Below are positions 8,343 through 15,429 of a DNA stretch of 64,000 bases, one piece after another. The DNA comes from Clostridia bacterium (GTDB lineage Bacteria > Bacillota > Clostridia > Christensenellales > DTU072): NCBI GenBank assembly GCA_017403145.1, contig JAFQOO010000009.1, positions 90,890-154,889 of the forward strand, given 5' to 3'. The notes below the pieces were generated by a model. The model saw only the letters and a list, made by a program, of their open reading frames with translations. It ran no database searches and had not been told where the DNA came from. Within the stretch, counting starts at the first letter, position 1. The number at the start of each line of letters is the position of its first letter. Made by a program: the position numbers and the translations under genes.

Positions 8343-8450
8343 GAGACACGCTATTTGAGCGAATAACTTCACAAAATAAAAGCCACTCTCGGTCGTTTAC
8401 GCAAAGTAAAGTCCCGTTATTTTGTTCGTAATAGCTAGATTCTATGATAC
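8343..8450. repeat. Structured repeat element, array 1 copy 3, broken (E3)
   Basis: The third unit starts another 175 bases on and matches through GTAAAGTCCCGT near 8417. The 3' half of the inner stem (the GAGTGGC strand) is missing; a degraded trace of the remaining 3' part (ATTTTG, CTAG) follows, so this copy cannot form the inner hairpin. Confidence 0.7.
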
Positions 8451-8478
8451 AAAAAGCATAACTAATCTAAAAATAATA

Positions 8479-8505
8479 AAAGCACCGCGAAGGTGCTTTG
8501 TTTTA
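8479..8505. terminator. Bidirectional terminator between array 1 and mntP
   Basis: AAAGCACC (8479-8486) pairs with GGTGCTTT (8492-8499), loop GCGAA, with A/T runs on both sides; it lies just past the mntP stop codon on the minus strand. Confidence 0.8.
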
Positions 8506-8508
8506 TTT

Positions 8509-9099
8509 TTAAAAGAAGCTGGTTATAAAAATTTCAAGTCCAATTAGTATAAGTATTACTCCACCGAATATGCTGGCTTTGTTTTGGAATTTTGTGCCGA
8601 TTGCCTTGCCGATATATACGCCTGCTAGACAAATTCCTACGGTAAGAACACCTATAATGCCCGATGAGAGTAGTGCTTCCCATACGTTGTAGCTTGATAT
8701 TGTAAAACCCACGGAGAGGGCGTCTATGCTTGTCGCAATGCCTTGTACGATAAGTAATCCGAATGATAGGGGCTTGGTAGGGCAAGAGTCTTTTTCTTCT
8801 TTTTTCTTGACACCTTCGTAAATCATTTTACTACCGATAAAACAAAGCAATATAAGAGCAATATATGGAATTGCAACTTCAATAAAGGTAAAGTATTTTG
8901 CAACCGTACTAACCAGCACCCAGCCTATAAAAGGCATTAGGAATTGGAAAAATCCAAACGTGCCGGCAATTAAGCTGGCTTTAGGGAATTTTATATCTTG
9001 ATAACATAGTCCGTTTGCAAGCGATACGGAGAAAGCGTCCATAGCTAACCCTAAACCCAAAAGAAGACTATTGATAAAAAACATTACGTCTAAATTCAT
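8509..9099 (-). CDS. mntP: MntP-family manganese efflux pump
   Basis: A 196-residue membrane protein with six hydrophobic segments in two related halves. Each half contains the family motif with a membrane Asp: GLGLAMDAFSVSLANG near residue 17 and GIATSIDALSVGFT near residue 123. A Lys/Glu-rich loop (KKKEEKD) joins the halves. MntP exports Mn2+ across the cytoplasmic membrane. SD AAGG precedes the ATG. The upstream gap is about 60 bases, too short for a yybP-ykoY manganese riboswitch, and none is seen. It lies downstream of the malate genes on the same strand, separated by a hairpin. Confidence 0.92.
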   Translation of the reverse strand: MNLDVMFFINSLLLGLGLAMDAFSVSLANGLCYQDIKFPKASLIAGTFGFFQFLMPFIGWVLVSTVAKYFTFIEVAIPYIALILLCFIGSKMIYEGVKKKEEKDSCPTKPLSFGLLIVQGIATSIDALSVGFTISSYNVWEALLSSGIIGVLTVGICLAGVYIGKAIGTKFQNKASIFGGVILILIGLEIFITSFF

Positions 9100-9115
9100 A
9101 ATACCTTATATAATT

Positions 9116-9146
9116 AAGCCCAAGCAAAATGCTTGGGCTTTTTTTA
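9116..9146. terminator. Hairpin between malic enzyme and mntP genes
   Basis: AAGCCCAAGC (9116-9125) pairs with GCTTGGGCTT (9131-9140), loop AAAAT. The T run is on the plus-strand side; on the minus strand, where the flanking genes lie, the tract is the weaker TTAATTATAT, so read-through to mntP is possible. Confidence 0.65.
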
Positions 9147-9158
9147 ACCGTTTAAAAA

Positions 9159-10331
9159 CTAGATTCTATTAACACCGGTCTTTCTTGCAGCTTCGGCAAC
9201 AGCAGCGGCAACAGTCTTGCCAACGCGCTCGTCGAATGCTTTGGGAATGATGTATTCTGCGGAAAGCTCTTCATCGGAAACAAGAGATGCAATTGCCTTT
9301 GCAGCAGCTATCTTCATTTCTTCGTTGATATCCTTTGCACGAACGTCTAGAGCACCACGGAAGATGCCGGGGAATGCAAGAACGTTATTGATTTGGTTGG
9401 GGAAGTCGCTTCTACCGGTACCAACAACAGCTGCACCTGCTTTAAGAGCGAGGTCGGGCATAATTTCGGGTACGGGGTTAGCCATAGGCATTACGATAGC
9501 ACCGGGTGCCATAGATGCAACCATCTCTTCGGTTACAACGCCGGGAGCGCTTACGCCAACAAATATATCAGCGCCCTTCATAGCATCGGCTAGAGTACCG
9601 CTCTTTCTTGAGAAATTGGTAATAGAGGCGATATCCTTTTTGGATTCCATAATGTTGGGGTCGTCTATATTGAGGATACCTTGACGGTCGCACATATAGA
9701 TTTCTTTTACGCCAAGTTGTAGGAATAGCTTTGCGATAGCGCAACCAGCGGCACCTGCGCCACTGAATGCAACGGTACAATCTTCAAGTTTTTTACCAAC
9801 TACTTTAACTGCGTTGATAACTGCGGCTGCACATACTACAGCGGTACCGTGTTGGTCGTCGTGGAAAATTGGTATATCGGTACATTCCTTGAGCTTTCTT
9901 TCGATTTCGAAACAACGGGGAGCAGCAATATCTTCTAGGTTGATGCCACCGAAAGAACCGGAAATGAGAGATATGGTTCTAACGATTTCGTCTACGTCCT
10001 TACTCTTAACGCAAAGAGGGAATGCGTCAACGTCAGCAAATGCCTTGAATAGAACACATTTGCCTTCCATAACGGGCATACCTGCTTCGGGACCGATATC
10101 ACCAAGACCAAGAACTGCAGTACCATCGGTGATAACTGCAACGAGGTTCCATCTACGAGTTAGCTCGTAGCTCTTGTTTATATCCTTTTGGATTTCAAGA
10201 CAAGGTTGAGCAACACCGGGAGTGTAAGCAAGGGATAGCTCCTCTTTAGAGGTTACGGTAGCGCGGGGAACAACCTCGATTTTACCTTTCCAATTATAAT
10301 GACACTTTAAAGATTCTTTTGCGTAATCCAT
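9159..10331 (-). CDS. Malic enzyme, NAD(P)-dependent
   Basis: A 390-residue bacterial-type (short) malic enzyme. Visible features are the N-terminal SLAYTPGVAQPC block, VITDGTAVLGLGDIG, the acidic metal/substrate site in FHDDQHGTAVV, a dinucleotide fold (FSGAGAAGCAIAKLF) and the C-terminal ANPVPEIMPDLA and GRSDFPNQINN motifs. It oxidatively decarboxylates malate to pyruvate. SD AAGGAG precedes the ATG. It lies 11 bases behind the malate-dehydrogenase-like gene on the same strand, so the two share a promoter and could interconvert oxaloacetate, malate and pyruvate with NAD(P)H exchange. Cofactor preference cannot be read safely from the sequence. Confidence 0.95.
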   Translation of the reverse strand: MDYAKESLKCHYNWKGKIEVVPRATVTSKEELSLAYTPGVAQPCLEIQKDINKSYELTRRWNLVAVITDGTAVLGLGDIGPEAGMPVMEGKCVLFKAFADVDAFPLCVKSKDVDEIVRTISLISGSFGGINLEDIAAPRCFEIERKLKECTDIPIFHDDQHGTAVVCAAAVINAVKVVGKKLEDCTVAFSGAGAAGCAIAKLFLQLGVKEIYMCDRQGILNIDDPNIMESKKDIASITNFSRKSGTLADAMKGADIFVGVSAPGVVTEEMVASMAPGAIVMPMANPVPEIMPDLALKAGAAVVGTGRSDFPNQINNVLAFPGIFRGALDVRAKDINEEMKIAAAKAIASLVSDEELSAEYIIPKAFDERVGKTVAAAVAEAARKTGVNRI

Positions 10332-10342
10332 ATATTATCTCC

Positions 10343-11455
10343 TTATTTTTCCCAGGGGAATACGTATTGAGTAAGACCAAGCTTGTTACGAACTTCTATC
10401 ATTTCTTGTTGAACGGATTCGTTAATCGGAACGCCTTTGTCCTTTCTATCTTGCCATACCAACCATTCTTTTTCGCCGGCGGTATAAATTCTTTCTGCGC
10501 CGGGAGCTTTCTTGGAAGCGCGGGTAGCACGGATAACGTCGCCTGCTTTCTTACGAGCAAGTTCTTCGCCGAGGAAGTGCTCGGTATCGATAGCGATAAA
10601 GTAATGTCCTAGTTGATAGGGCTTGATGTTTCCGTTTTCGTCTTTACCATCAAGAGCCTTGCCATATAAGCCATCTTGTAGTATGCAGGAAAGGAATTCT
10701 ACTATCATAGTAAATCCATAACCTTTATATCCGCCTAGAGCTTCGCCGATACCACCAAGAGGTGTAAGAGCAGCAGTACCTTTACGGATAGCTTTTAGTG
10801 CGTCGCCTGCATCGCCTTCAACAGCATTACCATTTATGTCGATAATGGTGCCGGGGTGTACGGGTTCGCCTATTCTTTCGTAGTACTCTATTTTACCATT
10901 TTGGGTGATAGAGGTTGCACAGTCGAAGATAAAGTCGAATTCTTCATCGGTAGGAATACCTACGGTGAAGGGGTTGGTACCAAACATACCTTCTACGCCG
11001 AAGGTAGGGGCAACGGAAGGACGAGCATTGGTGCCTGTCATACCTATGCAACCTGCTTTAGCAGCCATAGATGCATAATAGCCAGCGATACCATAGTGGC
11101 AAGAGTTACGAACTGCAACCATACCCATACCATATTTTTTAGCCTTTTCGATGGCCATTTTCATAGATTTATATCCAATAACTTGACCCATACCGTCATG
11201 GCCGTCAACAACAGCGGTGGTAGGGGTTTCCTTAATGATTTCAAAGTTAGTAACGGGATTTTGGATACCAGCGTTAATTCTATCAATATAGATAGGCTTA
11301 AAGCGGTTTACACCGTGAGATTCAATACCTCTGCGGTCTGATTCAACTAGTACGTCGGTAACGATTTCGGCGTCTTCTCTGGGAACGCCAACGCCAACAA
11401 AAGCGTCGGTAACGAAATTGATAACGGTATTCCAATCAACAGTAATTTTTGGCAT
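10343..11455 (-). CDS. Malate/L-lactate dehydrogenase family (Ldh2)
   Basis: A 370-residue member of the Ldh2/MDH family, unrelated to Rossmann-type MDH. It shows the family blocks ESDRRGIESHGVNR, NSCHYGIAGYYASMAA (catalytic His region), GTNARPSVAPTFG, GTNPFTVGIPT and GGYKGYGFTMIVEFLS. The likely reaction is malate plus NAD+ to oxaloacetate; other 2-hydroxyacid substrates are possible. SD AAAGGAG lies before the ATG. It is the first gene of the malate unit, with a good promoter 30-60 bases upstream and malic enzyme immediately downstream. Confidence 0.9.
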   Translation of the reverse strand: MPKITVDWNTVINFVTDAFVGVGVPREDAEIVTDVLVESDRRGIESHGVNRFKPIYIDRINAGIQNPVTNFEIIKETPTTAVVDGHDGMGQVIGYKSMKMAIEKAKKYGMGMVAVRNSCHYGIAGYYASMAAKAGCIGMTGTNARPSVAPTFGVEGMFGTNPFTVGIPTDEEFDFIFDCATSITQNGKIEYYERIGEPVHPGTIIDINGNAVEGDAGDALKAIRKGTAALTPLGGIGEALGGYKGYGFTMIVEFLSCILQDGLYGKALDGKDENGNIKPYQLGHYFIAIDTEHFLGEELARKKAGDVIRATRASKKAPGAERIYTAGEKEWLVWQDRKDKGVPINESVQQEMIEVRNKLGLTQYVFPWEK

Positions 11456-11485
11456 AAAAAAACTCCTTTGTTTTTACTACCTTGA

Positions 11486-11514
11486 ATAGTACCACAAAAG
11501 AGTGTAAAAGTCAA
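11486..11514 (-). promoter_or_regulatory. Predicted promoter of the malate operon
   Basis: Minus strand: TTGACT (11509-11514), 17-bp spacer, TACTAT (11486-11491), followed by a short leader to the ATG at 11455. Confidence 0.7.
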
Positions 11515-11545
11515 TAAGTAATATATAATCAATATTATATATTAA

Positions 11546-11561
11546 ATTGCAACAATGCAAT
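11546..11561. promoter_or_regulatory. 16-bp inverted repeat upstream of the malate promoter
   Basis: ATTGCA (11546-11551) and TGCAAT (11556-11561) are perfect inverted repeats around ACAA, about 30 bases upstream of the -35 box. It could be an operator; the regulator is unknown. Confidence 0.35.
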
Positions 11562-11630
11562 AATTACTTGCTAAATAAAGTGTGATTGAGACATATATTT
11601 AATAAAACGTTAGTGGCTATTGGAAAAGAA

Positions 11631-11659
11631 AAACTCCGCTAGAATGACTAACGGAGTTT
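11631..11659. terminator. Terminator after gdhA
   Basis: AAACTCCGCTAG (11631-11642) pairs with CTAACGGAGTTT (11648-11659) with one mismatch; on the minus strand it lies after the gdhA stop codon and is followed by TTTTC. Confidence 0.75.
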
Positions 11660-11687
11660 TCGATTTATAAAAAGTGTTTTATCAAGT

Positions 11688-12950
11688 TTAGTTAAAGATA
11701 TAACCCTTGGCTTTTGCTACGGTAACAAGGCGGTTAAGAGCAACTGCATAAGCGGCAAGACGATAAGAGAGGTTATACTTCTTAGCCATATCGATAACGT
11801 CGTTAAATGCGTTAATCATCTTAACCTTTAGCTTAGCGTTAACTTCTTCCTCGCTCCAGTAGTAGCCTTGAATGTTTTGGCACCATTCGAAGTAACTTAC
11901 AACTACGCCACCTGCGTTAGAGAGGATGTCGGGAAGAACTTGTATACCACGTGCTTCCAAGATAGCGTCTGCTTCAACGGTTGTGGGACCATTAGCTGCT
12001 TCGATGATAATTTTTGCCTTGAGATTTTCTGCGATTTCAACGTTGATTTGGTTTTCAAGTGCAGCGGGAATAAGAACGTCGCAATCACAAAGAAGAAGTT
12101 CTTTGTTGGTGATGTGCTTAACGCCGGGAGCATTGTAGTTTTCAACGAGTTCGCGCTTGAGAGCCATTTGGTATAAAGCGGGGATATCAAGACCATCTTC
12201 GCAGTATAGACCGCCGGAAACGTCGGAAACAGCAACGATTTTAGCACCGATTTCACCGCTCAAAATTCTAGCGGATACGGAGCCGACGTTACCCATACCT
12301 TGTATAGCAATCTTGGTGTTCTTGGGGTCGATACCATTTACGTTAAGAAGAGCTTCGGTTACGATAGAAACGCCACGACCGGTAGCATCGGGTCTGCCTA
12401 GAGAACCGCCGGTTGCGAGAGATTTGCCGGTTACAACACCGCGGAAATCTCCGCCCTTAAGAGTGTTATAGGTGTCAACGAACCAGTCCATAATTTGAGC
12501 ATTGGTGTTTACGTCCGGAGCAGGAACGTCTTGGAAGGGTCCAACGATAGGGGTGATACCTGCGGCATATTTACGGGTAAGTCTTTCGAGTTCCTTGGTG
12601 GAAAGCTCTCTGGGGTCAACGGTGATACCGCCTTTACCGCCACCATAGGGAATGTCGGCAACTGCGCACTTAAAGGTCATCCAAGCGGATAGAGCTTTAA
12701 CTTCGTCGATATTAACGTTTTGATGATATCTTATACCACCCTTGCAAGGTCCACGTAGGGAACTGTGTTGAACGCGGAAGCCTTCAAATACTTTAAGTTC
12801 GCCATTATCCATAACAACGGGAACAGCGATTTTTAATTCTCTTTCGGGATGCTTGAGAATTTCATAATCGTTTTTAGGCATATTGATGGCGCTTGCGGCC
12901 TTGTCGAGAACGGAACAAAAGTTATCAAAAGGATTATAAACTTTTTCCAT
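11688..12950 (-). CDS. gdhA: Glutamate dehydrogenase
   Basis: A 420-residue enzyme with the Glu/Leu/Phe/Val dehydrogenase blocks: VQHSSLRGPCKGGIRYH, the catalytic-Lys region MTFKCAVADIPYGGGKGGI, PAPDVNTNAQIMDWF, and a Rossmann segment IAIQGMGNVGSVSARIL. It interconverts glutamate and 2-oxoglutarate plus ammonia. The length matches the NAD-type clostridial catabolic enzymes, but coenzyme choice is inferred. I chose the ATG at 12950 (MEKVYNPF) because AGGAGA sits just upstream; an in-frame codon at 12965 lies before the SD. With glnN it forms the nitrogen-assimilation pair of this window. Confidence 0.95.
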   Translation of the reverse strand: MEKVYNPFDNFCSVLDKAASAINMPKNDYEILKHPERELKIAVPVVMDNGELKVFEGFRVQHSSLRGPCKGGIRYHQNVNIDEVKALSAWMTFKCAVADIPYGGGKGGITVDPRELSTKELERLTRKYAAGITPIVGPFQDVPAPDVNTNAQIMDWFVDTYNTLKGGDFRGVVTGKSLATGGSLGRPDATGRGVSIVTEALLNVNGIDPKNTKIAIQGMGNVGSVSARILSGEIGAKIVAVSDVSGGLYCEDGLDIPALYQMALKRELVENYNAPGVKHITNKELLLCDCDVLIPAALENQINVEIAENLKAKIIIEAANGPTTVEADAILEARGIQVLPDILSNAGGVVVSYFEWCQNIQGYYWSEEEVNAKLKVKMINAFNDVIDMAKKYNLSYRLAAYAVALNRLVTVAKAKGYIFN

Positions 12951-12984
12951 ATAATTTCTCCTCATTTATAAAAAATTTTCTCTA

Positions 12985-13013
12985 ATTATAATACAATATG
13001 GCGTATAATGCAA
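12985..13013 (-). promoter_or_regulatory. Predicted gdhA promoter
   Basis: Minus strand: TTGCAT (13008-13013), 17-bp spacer, TATAAT (12985-12990), 35 bases upstream of the start codon. Confidence 0.75.
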
Positions 13014-13053
13014 GAATTTTTTTAGGAAAAATTGTATTTTTTTATAGTCAATA

Positions 13054-13083
13054 TTGAAATTATATGCATAAATGTGCTATATT
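13054..13083 (+). promoter_or_regulatory. Promoter with start codon 6 nt after -10 (hydrolase gene)
   Basis: TTGAAA (13054-13059), 18-bp spacer, TATATT (13078-13083), then six bases and ATG at 13090. Transcription would begin at or next to the start codon. Confidence 0.6.
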
Positions 13084-13089
13084 ATGGTT

Positions 13090-13743
13090 ATGAAAGGAGT
13101 TTTTAACGACGTTGAGCTGTATTATGAGGAGTATGGAGAGGGCTCTCCATTCATTTTATTGCATGGAAATGGGGAAGACCATACCATTTTTAACGTGCTT
13201 ATCGACGAACTTAAAAAGCATTATAAGGTATATGCGATAGACTCTCGTTCGCATGGTAAATCGGGTAAAGGCGAGCTATCGTATTCTTTAATGGCGGAAG
13301 ACGTAAAGTGCTTTATAGAGAACCTAAACCTTGATAAACCAATAGTATACGGATTTTCCGATGGCGGGATAATTGGACTTATGCTTGCTAGCAAATATCC
13401 TCAACTTATCTCTACCTTGATAGCAAGCGGAGCTAACGTAACTCCTAGCGGTTTAAAATGGCATATTAGGACATTTTTTAAAGTACAAAACTTTTTTAAG
13501 CCTAGTCCATTGCTAGCGCTTATGATAAACGAGCCCAATATTACGAGGGAACAACTAGAAGGCATAACTGCAAACGTTTTGGTATTATGTGGTAGTAACG
13601 ATATGGTTCCCTATAAACATTCGCTCTATATTGCAAAAGCTATTCCAAACGCGACTTTTAAAGTGTTAAAAGGAGAAAATCACGGTAGTTACGTTATAAA
13701 TTCTCCAAAACTTTATCCAATTATAGCATCCTATTTATCATAA
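13090..13743 (+). CDS. Alpha/beta-fold hydrolase
   Basis: A 217-residue alpha/beta hydrolase. The oxyanion region ILLHGNGED is near residue 25, the nucleophile elbow GFSDGG near 90 (Ser), the acid in GSNDMV near 175 and the His in GENHGSY near 200. The substrate is not evident; the family covers esterases, lactonases and peptidases. I start it at the ATG at 13090 (MKGVFNDVELYY); an upstream ATG at 13072 would lie inside the predicted -10 region. No SD is present, consistent with a leaderless transcript. The next gene follows 11 bases later with its own SD. Confidence 0.85.
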   Translation: MKGVFNDVELYYEEYGEGSPFILLHGNGEDHTIFNVLIDELKKHYKVYAIDSRSHGKSGKGELSYSLMAEDVKCFIENLNLDKPIVYGFSDGGIIGLMLASKYPQLISTLIASGANVTPSGLKWHIRTFFKVQNFFKPSPLLALMINEPNITREQLEGITANVLVLCGSNDMVPYKHSLYIAKAIPNATFKVLKGENHGSYVINSPKLYPIIASYLS

Positions 13744-13754
13744 AGGAGAAAAAT

Positions 13755-14774
13755 ATGCAAAAACAAATCGAAATTAAAGAGCCAACCCTACTGCTTAACA
13801 AAGATGGTTCGCTAAAGCAACCCGGTTATTGTAAACGTAATCTTTACATATATAACCGCGAGGATATCAAAGCTCCCAAGCTACGTATCAAGGAATGGGA
13901 CTTTTATCAAGTTAGCGATGGAAGATTCGTAGTACAAATGAACTTTTTTAATATTTCTATCGCCTCTGTTGGGCAAGTGGAAATCTTTGATATGCAAACG
14001 GGCAATAGGTGGAGCGATATGATGTTCCATTTGCTTACCGTAAACAGCCACCAAGTAAATCGTAACGGCGATGCTCCATATTCCTTTGAGGATAGACAAG
14101 GCTCGAAGCTCTATAAGGTAGACGTAACCGAAAGGGAAAGACGCCTATATTTTAAAAACAAAAAACTAGAGGTTGAACTTATAGCCGAGCGCGACCCAAA
14201 TGCCGAAAGTATCACAATAGCGACCCCATTTAAGAATAAGACCAGATTTTTCTATACTAACAAAATAAATTGTATGCCTACCAAAGGTACTATCAAAGTT
14301 GGTGGAGAAGAAATCTATTCCTTTAATCCCGAAAACTCCTATATGGTACTCGATTGGGGACGCGGTCCTTGGCCATATAAGAATATGTGGTATTGGGCAA
14401 ATGGTTCCACCCGTCTACCCGATGGTAAGCTTTTTGGATTTGAGTTAACTTGGGGCATCGGTATTGAAGATAACGCAACCGAAACTATGCTTTTCTATGA
14501 TGGAAAGGCACATAAGATAGGTGTTGTCGACGTCGTTGACCAACCCGATGGTCGATGGCTTGAACCCTGGCATTTCAAGTCCGATGATGGTCGACTCGAT
14601 TTGGTTATGACTCCTTTCTATGATAACTTTAATCCCTTGAACGTTGGTATCGCTAAAACCGTCTGCCACCAAGTCCACGGTTATTGGAATGGTACCGTAA
14701 CCCTTGATGATGGTACTATCCTCGAGATAAAGGATATGTATGCTTTCTGTGAGAAGATGTACAACAAATGGTAA
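13755..14774 (+). CDS. DUF2804 family protein
   Basis: A 339-residue protein that I recognise as DUF2804 from its layout and the blocks DWGRGPWPYKNMWYWANGST, FELTWGIGIEDNATE and VHGYWNGTVTLDDGT. It has no signal peptide or membrane helix, is rich in beta-strand-like aromatic segments, and has no established enzymatic role that I know of. A lipocalin-like fold has been suggested for similar families; that is uncertain. SD AAAGGAGA precedes the ATG, and it is probably co-transcribed with the hydrolase. The TAA stop codon is part of the outer stem of the first element of repeat array 2. Confidence 0.75.
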   Translation: MQKQIEIKEPTLLLNKDGSLKQPGYCKRNLYIYNREDIKAPKLRIKEWDFYQVSDGRFVVQMNFFNISIASVGQVEIFDMQTGNRWSDMMFHLLTVNSHQVNRNGDAPYSFEDRQGSKLYKVDVTERERRLYFKNKKLEVELIAERDPNAESITIATPFKNKTRFFYTNKINCMPTKGTIKVGGEEIYSFNPENSYMVLDWGRGPWPYKNMWYWANGSTRLPDGKLFGFELTWGIGIEDNATETMLFYDGKAHKIGVVDVVDQPDGRWLEPWHFKSDDGRLDLVMTPFYDNFNPLNVGIAKTVCHQVHGYWNGTVTLDDGTILEIKDMYAFCEKMYNKW

Positions 14775-14900
14775 AAACGCGCTATTTGGGCGCTATCCAT
14801 AGCAAAATAAAACTCTCACTCGGTCGTTTACGCTTAGTAAAGTCCCGTCGTGAGAGTTTTTGATTTTGCGTCGGCTAGCATCCCAACTAGCGCGTTTTTA
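14772..14900. repeat. Structured repeat element, array 2 copy 1 (E4)
   Basis: The outer stem is a perfect 13-bp pairing of 14772-14784 (TAAAAACGCGCTA) with 14888-14900 (TAGCGCGTTTTTA), starting at the T of the TAA stop codon. The inner stem pairs GCAAAAT (14802-14808) with ATTTTGC (14863-14869) and AAAACTCTCAC (14809-14819) with GTGAGAGTTTT (14850-14860), with a TG bulge. The apex matches array 1. A further short hairpin, GCTAG with CTAGC, is possible in the 3' arm. Confidence 0.85.
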
Positions 14901-15029
14901 GTAAAGCACGATGTTTTAGCGCTATACTTCACAAAACAAGAGTCTCCCTCGGTCGTTTACGCTTAGTAAAGTCCCGTCGTGAGAGTTTTTGATTTTGCGT
15001 CGGCTAGCATCCCAACTAGCGCGTTTTTA
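14901..15029. repeat. Structured repeat element, array 2 copy 2, mosaic (E5)
   Basis: The 3' half is base-for-base like E4 (GTGAGAG strand, CATCCCAACTAGCGCG), but the 5' half resembles E6 (ACTTCACAAAAC, CTCCC). As a result the inner stem has at least two mismatches and the 5' outer strand no longer pairs well. Confidence 0.75.
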
Positions 15030-15049
15030 AGAGGCACCACAATACCTTT

Positions 15050-15182
15050 AGAACAATGCACCGCGTATTTTAGCGCTATACTTCACAAAACAGAGCCTCC
15101 CTCGGTCGTTTACCTCGTAGTAAAGTCCCGTCGATAGGCTCTTTTGTTTTGCCTCGTCTAGCATCTAAACTAACGCGTTTTT
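15050..15182. repeat. Structured repeat element, array 2 copy 3 (E6)
   Basis: The inner stem has yet another sequence: CAAAAC (15086-15091) with GTTTTG (15146-15151), and AGAGCCT (15092-15098) with AGGCTCT (15136-15142), with a TTT bulge. The apex TCGGTCGTTTAC ... AGTAAAGTCCCGTCG is conserved. The outer stem is weaker. Confidence 0.8.
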
Positions 15183-15237
15183 AATAGTAGAGTTTAGCTA
15201 TATGTTGAATAAATCGATAAAAATTTTATTTTATATC

Positions 15238-15266
15238 TTGACATACCAAAATAATGGGAATATAAT
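15238..15266 (+). promoter_or_regulatory. Perfect-consensus promoter of the aro operon
   Basis: TTGACA (15238-15243), 17-bp spacer, TATAAT (15261-15266). The leader-peptide ATG begins 6 bases later, about where transcription should start. Confidence 0.88.
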
Positions 15267-15272
15267 TGCAGT

Positions 15273-15335
15273 ATGAAAAAGTCGTTAACCATTAACTTTT
15301 ACGCTTTTTATTACTTTTACCGCAAGTCGGTATAG
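15273..15335 (+). CDS. Phe/Tyr-rich leader peptide of the aro operon
   Basis: A 20-codon ORF reads M-K-K-S-L-T-I-N-F-Y-A-F-Y-Y-F-Y-R-K-S-V and then TAG. Seven of eight consecutive codons (15297-15320) are Phe or Tyr, the products of the pathway it precedes. It has no SD and its ATG is 6 nt after the -10 box, so it should be translated from a leaderless RNA. It is followed by mutually exclusive hairpins and a T run before aroF. This is the standard layout of ribosome-mediated attenuation: when charged tRNA-Phe or tRNA-Tyr is scarce, the ribosome stalls here and allows antitermination. Confidence 0.85.
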   Translation: MKKSLTINFYAFYYFYRKSV

Positions 15336-15339
15336 TTTA

Positions 15340-15398
15340 GCGTGGGCTTTTTTATAGCATATAGTTAATTAAAGACCACGCAATATCGTGGTTTTTTT
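15340..15398 (+). promoter_or_regulatory. Attenuator: antiterminator and terminator before aroF
   Basis: Terminator: AAAGACCACG (15371-15380) pairs with CGTGGTTTTT (15387-15396), loop CAATAT, T run to 15398. Antiterminator: 15340-15350 (GCGTGG-G-CTTT) pairs with 15371-15381 (AAAG-A-CCACGC), overlapping the terminator's first strand. A third pairing, ACGCT (15301-15305, inside the Phe/Tyr codons) with AGCGT (15339-15343), would sequester the antiterminator when the ribosome does not cover the leader codons. A small hairpin TACCG/CGGTA lies at 15318-15332. Confidence 0.85.
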
Positions 15399-15429
15399 AT
15401 TATAAAATTATACTCATAGGAGTCAACGT

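Noticed and set aside
7991..8425. CRISPR array
   Set aside because: The unit is 175 bp with nearly identical spacers and only three copies; no short direct repeats with unique spacers and no cas genes.
9100..9158. yybP-ykoY manganese riboswitch before mntP
   Set aside because: The gap is too short and shows only a terminator-like hairpin.
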